This document shows, in pieces, positions 1 to 6,940 of a DNA stretch of 64,000 nucleotides (position 1 is its first letter; every line of letters begins with the position of its first letter). The DNA lies in NCBI RefSeq assembly GCF_017094485.1, contig NZ_CP064786.1, forward strand, positions 1,612,001-1,676,000. Direction: 5' to 3'. Made by a program: the position numbers and the translations under genes. A model generated the notes under the pieces. The model was given only the letters and a program-made list of their open reading frames with translations, was not told where the DNA came from and did not search any database. Origin of the DNA: Natranaeroarchaeum sulfidigenes. GTDB taxonomy: Archaea; Halobacteriota; Halobacteria; Halobacteriales; Natronoarchaeaceae.

Positions 1-1635
1 AAACTCTCCATCGAGCTTCTGAATCAGGCTATCGCCTACCTTGAGCTTGAAGGAGAAGTTCGGTAGCACTGGGCGCTGGTCAGGAAGTTGTTCCTCCCCT
101 TCAACGAGCGAAAGCCAAAGACGGAACTCAGCAACCCGAACCGCCCAGTCCTTGATATCGACTCCGTACAGGTTCTCGTTGATGATCTGCTCTTTGAGGT
201 GGTAATCCGGAGTCGTACCGAGCTTTCGGTAAAGTTCGGTGACCACTTGCTTCATTCCCACCAAGAACGCACCACTACCACAGGCCGGGTCAACGATACG
301 CAGTTCGTGGAGGATACTCTCTAGTTGCTCTGTTTTCCCGCTACCGTCCGCATCCCAGTCCTGTGGCTCACTGAATATGAACTCGACAATCTGCTGTTTT
401 CCTTCAGCATCGAGATCGTTTGCATGGTCACAGAACTGCTCGTACAGTGCCATCCGGCACATCAGATCGACCTCGACACGAGGCGTGTAGAAGATCCCAG
501 CCTCACCGCGTTCCTGCTCGGCAATTAGGGATTCATAAATCTTTCCTAGCATAGCTGGATCGACAGCGACATCGATATCGTAGGGGCTCTCCTCGGTAAC
601 TGTGAAGTTGTACTGTTCGAGGAACTCTTTGATCACCGACTTCAACGCAGAATCAGATAGGAACGTGTCGTATCGGTCCTCCTCAGTCGGCTGGAAGAGT
701 CCACCGTTCATGTACGGAAGTCCTGCAATAGCCGACTCGACATCCGATGGGAGATCAGCATCTATCTCTCCACCTTCCAGGCTGTTCATTCCCTCGAAGA
801 ATAGTGCCGAGAGCCACTTCTCGTGGAACACGCCCTCCTCGTCGGACTCCTCGTACTGCTGGTGGAACCATCGGACGAAGTCCTTCCGGTCACCGATCCA
901 GCCCTTCTTCTGGAGGTAGTAGAAGAACATCAACCGGTTGAGCGTGGTGTGTGCGTATCGGTCGGCGTCCTCAATTTCCAGCCCCTTACGGCGAAGTTCC
1001 TTACTGAGCATATCGAAGGCGCTCTTGTAGTTCTCGTAGAAATCCTCGGTAACGGGCTTGACTCGGAACGCCTCGTCAATGCGTTCTGCCAGCCGACCCT
1101 TACTGGCGTCCATGCTCGAAAGTCCATCGGCGACGGTGCGGTGGGTCTCACCTTCACCGAGCGTATACCGGCGTAGCACGGGACGACCAGTCGTGATGTC
1201 GTCGGTGCCCTCCTCGTAGGGAGTAACGAGGTGCCAGATGTCCTCGTCCGGTGCGTGGAACACTGTCAAGAAGGAGCCTTCGATGGCCCAACCACTCGTT
1301 CGGTCCGACCGCGTGAGGCTCTGGATAGCGTTCCGTTCGGCTGTCCGGGTCAGCTTCTCCAGTTCGACGTAGATTACGCGGAAGTTCCCTGATTCGGCGA
1401 AAAGTCGAGCAGCGTTCGCTGGAGCTGTATCTGGCCACTCGTGAACAGGAATATCCTGCCAAGTGGCGTCACCTAGAGGTGAAGTCGTCTCTTCAAAGTT
1501 GAGAACCTGAACGAACAGGTCCTGAAAGAATTGGGTCGCTGCCTCCCCAGTTGATCGGTAATCGCGTTCAAACTCATCCAAGGAGAGGTCCTCATCTAAT
1601 CGCTGTCGAATCTCTTCGGTTTGCTCGTCAGTCAT
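1..1635 (-). CDS. Eco57I-type restriction-modification adenine methylase, N-terminal part (runs off the window)
   Basis: The minus-strand frame stays open from an ATG at 1635 to the left edge, giving about 545 residues of a larger protein. The first 200 residues look like a helicase- or nuclease-free N-terminal domain. A helical region with two tyrosines in FFYYLQKKGW follows, and methylase motif I, DPACGSGAFLVGM, lies near residue 449, followed by YGVDIKDWAV, the acidic loop that contacts the adenosine of SAM. This arrangement is that of large single-chain adenine methylases (type IIG or Eco57I-like, including DISARM DrmMI and BREX PglX relatives). The catalytic NPPF/Y motif would lie beyond the edge, so the subtype cannot be decided. 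An AT-rich box about 45 bp upstream of the ATG (near 1680) could serve as its own promoter. No partner gene of a DISARM or BREX system is visible inside the window. Confidence 0.85.
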   Translation of the reverse strand, partial: MTDEQTEEIRQRLDEDLSLDEFERDYRSTGEAATQFFQDLFVQVLNFEETTSPLGDATWQDIPVHEWPDTAPANAARLFAESGNFRVIYVELEKLTRTAERNAIQSLTRSDRTSGWAIEGSFLTVFHAPDEDIWHLVTPYEEGTDDITTGRPVLRRYTLGEGETHRTVADGLSSMDASKGRLAERIDEAFRVKPVTEDFYENYKSAFDMLSKELRRKGLEIEDADRYAHTTLNRLMFFYYLQKKGWIGDRKDFVRWFHQQYEESDEEGVFHEKWLSALFFEGMNSLEGGEIDADLPSDVESAIAGLPYMNGGLFQPTEEDRYDTFLSDSALKSVIKEFLEQYNFTVTEESPYDIDVAVDPAMLGKIYESLIAEQERGEAGIFYTPRVEVDLMCRMALYEQFCDHANDLDAEGKQQIVEFIFSEPQDWDADGSGKTEQLESILHELRIVDPACGSGAFLVGMKQVVTELYRKLGTTPDYHLKEQIINENLYGVDIKDWAVRVAEFRLWLSLVEGEEQLPDQRPVLPNFSFKLKVGDSLIQKLDGEF

Positions 1636-1792
1636 GGATATCGAGTTTGGAGGAGGTTATCTCTTCGAAGTAAATGGGCATATAATACTATGCTCAGTCA
1701 CATGTCTTAAAACTTCATCAAGACTCTCCCCTCACTGAGTTTGGCGCAAACCTTTGGATCGGATGGGGCGTTACTGCCAGGAAATGCCGGAC

Positions 1793-2026
1793 TTAATCAG
1801 AGACGCTCCAGAGTAGGGAGTTCCCCACTTTCCTACTGGTAACTTCCTCTTCGGATTCGAGCGACTGAAGACGTGTGTATGCTGTCCGCCGAGTGCAACC
1901 GACAGTCTCGGCGATCTCTGAAGTTCCTGCCATCCCATCAAGTGTTTGGATGGCATCTATGAAATCCGAATCTGGGTAGCTCGTCGTATACTTCCCAGAG
2001 TCTTCCTCTCGATCTTTCCCCGGCAC
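1793..2026 (-). CDS. small winged-helix transcriptional regulator, probably autoregulated
   Basis: This is a protein of about 77 residues if translation starts at the GTG at 2026. The longer frame reaches an ATG at 2101, but that ATG lies inside the sequence TATAAATG, which is better read as the TATA box, so the shorter start is preferred. The body has a helix-turn-helix (TSEIAETVGCTRRTAYTRL) and a wing (KVGNSLLWS). It aligns along its length with the regulator of the HicAB operon at 12027-12266, including the G-rich linker, the HTH spacing and the final GNSL-WS. Both genes have the same kind of palindrome at their promoters, so autoregulation is likely. It is divergent from the CSF-like operon beginning at 2224 and might control that operon as well; this is inference. 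Confidence 0.75.
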   Translation of the reverse strand: MPGKDREEDSGKYTTSYPDSDFIDAIQTLDGMAGTSEIAETVGCTRRTAYTRLQSLESEEEVTSRKVGNSLLWSVSD

Positions 2027-2043
2027 GCTACTTGATTTGTAGA

Positions 2044-2129
2044 CATCACCTATGTAGGTGATGGGTTCATTGCCTTCTCCTACGGAGGAGATGGGAAACA
2101 TTTATACCATTACACAATGTAGGAGATGG
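2044..2129 (-). promoter_or_regulatory. promoter with three palindromic operators for the 1793-2026 regulator
   Basis: Three related dyads sit at 2044-2063 (CATCACCTA/TAGGTGATG), 2073-2094 (core TCTCCT-N4-AGGAGA) and 2107-2129 (CCATTACAC/AGGAGATGG, imperfect). Their centres are spaced about 30 and 35 bp apart, close to three helical turns. The minus-strand TATA box (TATAAAT) occupies 2100-2106, between the second and third dyads. The third dyad therefore abuts the upstream side of TATA, as the single dyad at 12298-12319 does for the paralogous regulator. Confidence 0.7.
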
Positions 2130-2143
2130 TAGAGAAGCTCAGT

Positions 2144-2200
2144 CCCAGTGGGGCGTAGGCACGGTAAAAACGCCCGAGTGCTAAGGACACTCGGACTGGG
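2144..2200 (+). other. predicted three-way-junction RNA structure upstream of the CSF-like operon
   Basis: Three helices nest in 57 nt. CCCAGT (2144-2149) pairs with ACTGGG (2195-2200), GGGCGT (2151-2156) with ACGCCC (2170-2175), and GAGTG (2176-2180) with CACTC (2188-2192) around the loop CTAAGGA. Only G2150 and G2193-2194 are unpaired at the junction. It ends 23 nt before the first ATG of the operon. It may be a leader element or a small RNA. All pairing was read by eye, and no covariation evidence is available. Confidence 0.4.
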
Positions 2201-2223
2201 TTTCTCACAGGATGTAAGAACCC

Positions 2224-2664
2224 ATGGAAGACTCAAATCCGCCGAATCAAGAGACTGTCGGTGACCAGCTGATTGAAGACATATCACAATTACAACAATT
2301 TTCGCTCGGGGAAGGGGCCGCGAAGTGTCTAGTGTGCGGTTCTTCTTTTGGTGAGGGTGATACGGTTGTTGTGTACGTGTTTCGTCCGGCTGACGAGACG
2401 GTGTTTCAGGTTGGTTATGTGTTGTGTGCTGAGGATCGGGACGGGTATTTGTCGGAGGGTACGCTTGGCGTGCGTGAATTGCTTGTTGAGGGCCGTGTGG
2501 GAGTGTGTACTGACGGGGCGACGCAGTCGTCGTGGCCGGTTTTGCTTGCGCCGGAAATACTGGGTGTGAGTGCGGCGTCGACGAAGTCGATTCGGTGGTG
2601 TGCGTCTGCTGCCGATCAAGCTGAATCAGGCGTGCGGAGTGCGGAAGGCGAGGTGGGGCGATGA
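2224..2664 (+). CDS. Csf1-like zinc-binding protein, first gene of a CSF-like RAMP operon
   Basis: A 146-residue protein. After about 35 residues it has a treble-clef-like start (KCLVCGSSFGEGDTVV), then a second cysteine in YVLCAEDRDG and a third region with a cysteine (GVCTDG). Csf1 of type IV CRISPR systems is a small large-subunit analogue with an N-terminal zinc finger, and it commonly precedes csf2. The assignment rests mainly on this short finger and on the next gene being Cas7-like. Its stop overlaps the next start (ATGATG at 2661). The ATG at 2224 follows the structured element at 2144-2200. The C-terminal 40 residues are low in recognisable features. A general haloarchaeal zinc-finger protein remains an alternative. 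Confidence 0.5.
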   Translation: MEDSNPPNQETVGDQLIEDISQLQQFSLGEGAAKCLVCGSSFGEGDTVVVYVFRPADETVFQVGYVLCAEDRDGYLSEGTLGVRELLVEGRVGVCTDGATQSSWPVLLAPEILGVSAASTKSIRWCASAADQAESGVRSAEGEVGR

Positions 2665-3635
2665 TGTCGGGTGACGACGTGGAGTTTGACTCGTCGCAGC
2701 TCGATATCGAGCTGGATTTCCCGCGGTCGGTTGAGGAAATGCTGCTGCCGGATTTGTACGTCGGTCTGGATATTGATCTGCTTGCGCCGGGTGATGGGAT
2801 CGTTACTGATCGGCATCATGCGTCGGCGGATCGGTACGAGGCGGATGATCCGCAGAACCAGATTGCGGGGCAGATTTCGCCGTTCACACTCTCAGGCTGG
2901 CTTCGACATGGGTGTGAGCGAGTGGTGCAGGAGGCGGGCGCGTCGGCGTGTCATCCGGGTGAGGCGAACGGTGATTACATGCTGGATGACGTGTACGAGC
3001 GTGATCTTGCGAACGGGTATCATGAGAAAGGGGCGTGTGTTGATGATGATGCGGAGACGGGCTGTGTGATTCATGATTTGTTCGGTGGCTTCGGGAATCG
3101 TGCGGGCCGGGTGATTCGCCGCCCGATTCGGTTCTCACCGATCCGTAGACAGGTGGATGTCACGAACGGCGAGGCTGAAGCGCACTACCGGCAATTGAAT
3201 ACGCATGTGCGGTCGCGTAATGCTGCGGATGAGGGGCAGCCGTTGCGGCAGGCGACGCGGGATGTCGTTGGTAACTTGGTGGGGACGTGGCGACTGACGC
3301 TTCGAGAGCTGAAACCCGAGTACGTGGGGTTGCTTGTTGAGGCGGTTGAGTACCTGGATGCGCATAGTGATGAGTACGATATGCAGCTTGGCGGCGCGCG
3401 GAATTTCGGGGCTGGGATCGCTGATGCTGCGGTCGTGAATCCGCTGTATACTGAGGCGGAGCTTCGGCGTGTGTATAATCGCGCGCAGGACGCGACGAGC
3501 GGGATGAAGACGAAAGACGATGTTTGGCGTGAGCAGTGTCGTGATGAGTTCGTGCGGGCGTTGCAGGCGCGGACGGCGGCGCGTGATGGTGACTTGCCGA
3601 TGCCTGACGGTGGGTCGGGAGGTGAGTCGGCGTGA
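2661..3635 (+). CDS. Cas7-like RAMP protein (Csf2/Csm3-like backbone subunit)
   Basis: A protein of 324 residues from the first ATG (a second ATG follows directly). Three features fit Cas7/Csm3/Csf2 backbone proteins. The segment ISPFTLSGWLRHG near residue 75 corresponds to the conserved loop that usually reads IPGSSLRGxLR. CVIHDLFGGFGNRAGRVI near residue 135 corresponds to the LFG...GR block. GGARNFGAGI near residue 245 is a glycine-rich loop. The family multimerises along crRNA. The C-terminal 40 residues are polar and probably disordered. Start and stop overlap both neighbours by 4 bp, which indicates translational coupling. No CRISPR array lies within several kilobases, so any guide RNA would have to come from elsewhere, possibly from a chromosomal type I-B array outside this window. 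Confidence 0.7.
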   Translation: MMSGDDVEFDSSQLDIELDFPRSVEEMLLPDLYVGLDIDLLAPGDGIVTDRHHASADRYEADDPQNQIAGQISPFTLSGWLRHGCERVVQEAGASACHPGEANGDYMLDDVYERDLANGYHEKGACVDDDAETGCVIHDLFGGFGNRAGRVIRRPIRFSPIRRQVDVTNGEAEAHYRQLNTHVRSRNAADEGQPLRQATRDVVGNLVGTWRLTLRELKPEYVGLLVEAVEYLDAHSDEYDMQLGGARNFGAGIADAAVVNPLYTEAELRRVYNRAQDATSGMKTKDDVWREQCRDEFVRALQARTAARDGDLPMPDGGSGGESA

Positions 3636-4006
3636 CGGACGCTGCTGATGGTGAGTCTGGGTCTGATGGTGACGGGGAAGCGTCGGGCGTTGATGCGGGT
3701 GTCGACGAACTTGCCGAGCCTGTGGAAACGATCATGCCGGTCGGACACGGGTCGGGTGAGACGCCTGATCAAGCGGACGCTGCGGGCGACGCGCGAGGCG
3801 GCGTGGACGACGCGGCGATGACAGATCGAGATGAATTCAATGAATTCGATGAATTAGACGAATTAGAGTTAGATGAATTCAATGAATTGGCTCCGCCGGT
3901 CACGGAAATCCTCCCGGTAGGGTACCGGCCTGATGGGGGCGATGCCGATACGGCTGCTGACGACGAATCGGGGGCGTCGGACACGGACGGAGGGACTGAT
4001 GACTGA
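3632..4006 (+). CDS. acidic disordered protein with duplicated PV-x2-I-x-PVG motif, within the CSF-like operon
   Basis: A protein of 124 residues starting at a GTG that overlaps the previous stop (GTGA). It is rich in D, E, G, A and S and has no predicted fold. Two short matching segments stand out: EPVETIMPVGHGSGE near residue 29 and PPVTEILPVGYRPDG near residue 87. Between them is a 20-residue period-3 stretch of D/E/N with F/L (3830-3889). The repeated motif suggests a bivalent linear peptide that binds two copies of a partner, perhaps the adjacent RAMP proteins; this is inference. The central repeat is much more AT-rich than the surrounding gene. I do not recognise the family. Confidence 0.6.
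   Translation: MTDAADGESGSDGDGEASGVDAGVDELAEPVETIMPVGHGSGETPDQADAAGDARGGVDDAAMTDRDEFNEFDELDELELDEFNELAPPVTEILPVGYRPDGGDADTAADDESGASDTDGGTDD
3830..3889 (+). repeat. AT-rich short tandem repeat (GATGAATT-type) inside the disordered gene
   Basis: Sixty bases consist of imperfect copies of GATGAATTCAAT / GACGAATTAGAG units within a GC-rich operon. The reading frame is kept and encodes D/N-E-F/L triplets. It looks like in-frame repeat expansion. Confidence 0.8.
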
Positions 4007-4841
4007 TTCGACGGGCGCGGCGGGCGCTGGTCGTGACTCGGTCGACGGTGAGGGTGAGACGGACGTTGCGCCGATGCTTGCGGTGTATCGTCATGATGTG
4101 CATAAACTGTTCGGCCGGTCGCATGCGTCTGCTCGTGATCGGGTGCATGGCGTCAGGGTGAACGAGACAGTCCCTCACGGTGCGGATCGGGATGCGGCGT
4201 TGTTGAGCCGGCCGCGTGGTGATCCTGAGCAGACGCTGGATGCGTACGCGTCGCCGCCTCGCGTGTCGTTTCTGACGGGTGAAGTGGTGATGACGGGTGG
4301 GCTCCGCGCTGGTGGGCGTGACGCGGCGGTGCGGAAGCTGGTTCGTATCGAGGATGCCGAGGCGATGCACGAGGCGTGGTTGTCCGCGGACGTGCCGGCG
4401 CTGGTCAACGAGTCAGTGTACTACCCGTACACGTCGCTGAAGTATCACACGTTGCTGGCGGCGGCGTTGCTGGATAATTACCGCGCGGGTTTCGCGTTCG
4501 ATGAGTTGTTCCTGGTCGTCGAGGAAACTGATGGTTCGGCGACGCCGCATCGAACGGTGTTGTCGACGCCCGACATTCGACTGGAAGTGACTGCCGAGCC
4601 CGGGGATCGCCCGGCGGCTCGGCTCGGTGAGACTCCGACACGCTGCTTTGCTGACGTGTGGGCGCGCTTGCCCGAGTACCCGTTTGATGTGAGCGTGTCG
4701 CGTCGGTGGGGCGTGCTGGATGCGCAGTTGCGTCGCATCCGGTCGTGGTCGGCGGCGCTGCAGTTCGTCGCAGAGTATTGTCACCGCTTCGACCCCGCAG
4801 GCGATGCGGGGCGTGGCGGTGAGCACGGGGGTGAGAGGTGA
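3999..4841 (+). CDS. unknown protein of the CSF-like operon (possible Cas5/small-subunit equivalent)
   Basis: A protein of 280 residues. The ATG at 3999 overlaps the previous stop and is preferred over upstream in-frame starts, which would lie inside the previous gene. The first 30 residues are acidic linker. The centre (residues about 60-200) is globular, with the block RVSFLTGEVVMTGGLRAGG, a helical block VPALVNESVYYPYTSLKYHTLL, and the strand FDELFLVVEE. A C-terminal helical part ends in a glycine-rich tail. I see no clear glycine-rich RAMP loop, zinc site or nuclease motif. Position between the Cas7-like and double-RAMP genes suggests a structural subunit of the same complex. The function is not recognised. 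Confidence 0.75.
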   Translation: MTDSTGAAGAGRDSVDGEGETDVAPMLAVYRHDVHKLFGRSHASARDRVHGVRVNETVPHGADRDAALLSRPRGDPEQTLDAYASPPRVSFLTGEVVMTGGLRAGGRDAAVRKLVRIEDAEAMHEAWLSADVPALVNESVYYPYTSLKYHTLLAAALLDNYRAGFAFDELFLVVEETDGSATPHRTVLSTPDIRLEVTAEPGDRPAARLGETPTRCFADVWARLPEYPFDVSVSRRWGVLDAQLRRIRSWSAALQFVAEYCHRFDPAGDAGRGGEHGGER

Positions 4842-5167
4842 TGCCGGCGGGTCGGGGGTACGGTGGGATGAGAACGGTGTTCGTGGTGGGGCACCGTTCA
4901 GTTGTGACTGCTCGCGTGACAGGCCGTGGTGGGACTGTCACTGTGAGTCGATCAGCGGGACGTTGCCGATGGGGACGGTCGGGACGTGTGGTGGCGTCTC
5001 GACCGACGTGTTCGCCGACTCGCTCTGTGGTGGGGGCGAGTGGGCGTGTGCGACAGCGAAGACTGGTACGCGCTCGGTCCGCTGCGGGATGGCGACTGGG
5101 GAGAACGCTGGCCCCGCAGTGGTCGCGTGCGTGTGGTGGGACTCGATCCGGTGGTGATCTAGTGTGA
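4831..5167 (+). CDS. ambiguous small gene: two competing frames
   Basis: About 320 bp separate the 3999-4841 gene from the 5164 gene, and two frames are open. Frame A (GTG 4838 to TGA 5165-5167, 109 aa) has 4-bp GTGA overlaps with both neighbours, exactly as elsewhere in this operon, but its product is arginine-rich and almost lacks acidic residues, which is abnormal for a haloarchaeon. Frame B (GTG 4831 to TGA 5155-5157, 109 aa) has more normal codon use and acidic residues and contains clustered cysteines (CDCSRDRPWWDCHC). The junction geometry supports A and the composition supports B. It could also be a frameshifted remnant. A basic product would suit RNA binding; this is speculation. Confidence 0.35.
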
Positions 5168-6099
5168 CCCGAATTCAACAGGTGTTGTTCGAACTGGACG
5201 GTCATTATCTGGGCCACCCGTATGCTGTGACTGGGAACGCGTTGTATAATGCGTTGGCGCGGCGGGTCGATGATGAGACGCGACGTTCACTGCGCGTGAG
5301 TCACGGTGTGTTTGTGCCGGGCGAGTACGGTGAGTACCCGGCGGCTGCCTCGCAAGACGGGTATGCTGGGAAGCTTGGGCAGTCGCTGCCCGAGATCGCG
5401 TCGTACGAGGATCTGTTCGTCTTTCGAGATGCGGCGCAACGCTGGTTACTGGAGTCACGGCCGCGAGACGCGCATAACGTGCTTGCGGTGCAGGATCACG
5501 GTGGCCGGCTCGCGGTCGACGATACATGTTGGTTTGGCCGGCCGCCCGGGCAGCGGAATCGGCGGCGATCCATGTCGTGGTACGTGCAGTGTTACGTGCA
5601 CGCCGATCGTGACGGTGTGCTCCCGGTAGCCGAGGACGTGCTTGATGGGATCAGTGTTGGGGGCGCACGGAACTACGGGTTCGGGCGATTGACGGTTGCA
5701 GACTCACAGGTCGTGGATCTGGATGCGTTGGAGTACTCACGCGTCAGAACAGCTGCGGAGCGTGGTGACGCGTTCCGGATCGAACTCATGACGCCGTACG
5801 TGCTGGCGACGGAGTATCCCGGTGGCGACGACCAGTCCATTCCGTGGTGGTGGCGTGTCGAATCGGGCGAGCTGCGGCGTCGGGAGACACGGCTTGCTGA
5901 CGATGGTGAATCATACACGGTGAACACGGTTGATCACGGGCAAGTTGTTCGATATGTCGGTGACGATCCGGTGGCCACCGCGAAAAATGGCGTGACGCGT
6001 GTCGGGACGCATTCGCGGTTCGGATTCGGTGAGTTCCGGCTTCGACCGGCATGTGAAGATCGTGTGCCCGAGCGTAGCGGGATGGAAGGTGATGCGTGA
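5164..6099 (+). CDS. double-RAMP protein, Cas5/Cas6-like (Csf3 or Csf5 equivalent)
   Basis: A protein of 311 residues from a GTG start. Two glycine-rich loops typical of RAMP ferredoxin folds are visible: GISVGGARNYGFGRL near residue 165 and GVTRVGTHSRFGFGEFRL near residue 280. Two such loops suggest a tandem-RRM protein, as in Cas6, Cas5, Csm4 or Cmr3. The N-terminus (ELDGHYLGHPYAVTGNALYNAL) matches the usual opening of these proteins, which line the 5' handle of crRNA or cleave the repeat. A histidine catalytic for Cas6 cannot be fixed by eye. The stop overlaps the start of the exonuclease gene. Whether it is the cap subunit or the processing nuclease remains open. Confidence 0.65.
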   Translation: MTRIQQVLFELDGHYLGHPYAVTGNALYNALARRVDDETRRSLRVSHGVFVPGEYGEYPAAASQDGYAGKLGQSLPEIASYEDLFVFRDAAQRWLLESRPRDAHNVLAVQDHGGRLAVDDTCWFGRPPGQRNRRRSMSWYVQCYVHADRDGVLPVAEDVLDGISVGGARNYGFGRLTVADSQVVDLDALEYSRVRTAAERGDAFRIELMTPYVLATEYPGGDDQSIPWWWRVESGELRRRETRLADDGESYTVNTVDHGQVVRYVGDDPVATAKNGVTRVGTHSRFGFGEFRLRPACEDRVPERSGMEGDA

Positions 6100-6764
6100 T
6101 GGTGTTAGAGCAAGTAGCGTTTGATATTGAGACGACCGGGTTCGACGTAGATGATGTCGTGACAACGGTCGGGTTTGCGGTGCCGATGGGGGTGCAAGTG
6201 TTCGTCCAGTCCGGCGAGCAGGAGGCGGCTCAGCTTGAAGCAGCGGTGGAGGCCGAGGTGCCGGACACGCTCGTGAACGTGTCGACGGTCGCGTCCGAAC
6301 GCGAACTCTTGGTCGCCGTGTCCGCGTTCGTTACTGAACGGTTCCGTGATAGCGATACGTTGCTCGTGGCGTACAACGGGGAGAAGTGGAAGGGCGGGTT
6401 CGATATCCCGTTTCTTCGAACCCGATACGCGCAACTGGGTCTGGACTGGCCGTTTGAGGATGTCCCGTACGCGGACGTGATGCCGCTCATCACGGATCGA
6501 TTCAACACGACTGTTGATGGTGAGGAGTGCGGCGGGCTCGTCACGACGTACGACGTGTTATGTGACGGGTCCTACGGCGAGTTAGATCCGTTTGACGACA
6601 GTGCCGAGGCTGTGACGGCGTTCGAGGACGGGCGGGTCGATGCGCTCGTGTTGCATAACGTGTCGGACGTGCTGCGGACACGAGCGCTTGGCCGTGTTGC
6701 GGAACGGTACTGTTCGAAGTCGGATTTTAACGTGAAATCGTTGACGCCGACGAGGTCGATCTAA
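6096..6764 (+). CDS. DEDD-family 3'-5' exonuclease (DnaQ/RNase_H_2-like)
   Basis: A protein of 222 residues starting at the GTG at 6096 or the ATG at 6099, overlapping the previous stop. The DEDD pattern is visible. Motif I, FDIETTGF, is near residue 9; motif II, AYNGEKWKGGFDIPFLRTR, is near residue 92; motif III, LHNVSDVLRTRAL, is near residue 190 and carries the last aspartate. The layout resembles the YprB/RNase_H_2 and DNA polymerase B exonuclease groups, which remove nucleotides from 3' ends. It is the last gene of the overlapping CSF-like operon and occupies the place where type IV-A systems carry the DinG helicase. It may therefore act as the effector nuclease or trim crRNA 3' ends; both are inference. 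Confidence 0.8.
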   Translation: MMVLEQVAFDIETTGFDVDDVVTTVGFAVPMGVQVFVQSGEQEAAQLEAAVEAEVPDTLVNVSTVASERELLVAVSAFVTERFRDSDTLLVAYNGEKWKGGFDIPFLRTRYAQLGLDWPFEDVPYADVMPLITDRFNTTVDGEECGGLVTTYDVLCDGSYGELDPFDDSAEAVTAFEDGRVDALVLHNVSDVLRTRALGRVAERYCSKSDFNVKSLTPTRSI

Positions 6765-6940
6765 GATGGCGGTATATCGAGTGCTGGGAGCAATACAGCG
6801 TGGCCGCATACGCGATTGGGTTGTGCCGTCGGCGCTCGGGTGAGTGGCAGGGCAACTGCAGGACGTACGGATTGAAGCGATACAGCATGGAATCGGGCGC
6901 GCTGAAACTGCTAGCTGATCAACAACTCGAAGACCAATTC

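Noticed and set aside
1636-2223. Search for a CRISPR leader or repeat near the CSF-like operon
   Set aside because: The repeated elements there are dyad operators with different half-sites, not direct repeats with spacers.
2102-2287. A 61-codon minus-strand frame upstream of the regulator
   Set aside because: It crosses the operators and the structured RNA and has no haloarchaeal composition.
3160-3772. Minus-strand frames of 191 and 195 codons opposite the Cas7-like gene
   Set aside because: They are serine/arginine/proline-rich shadows of the GC-rich sense gene and lack haloarchaeal acidity.
4405-5217. A 270-codon minus-strand frame
   Set aside because: Basic, threonine/proline/arginine-rich composition and lies opposite well-supported genes.
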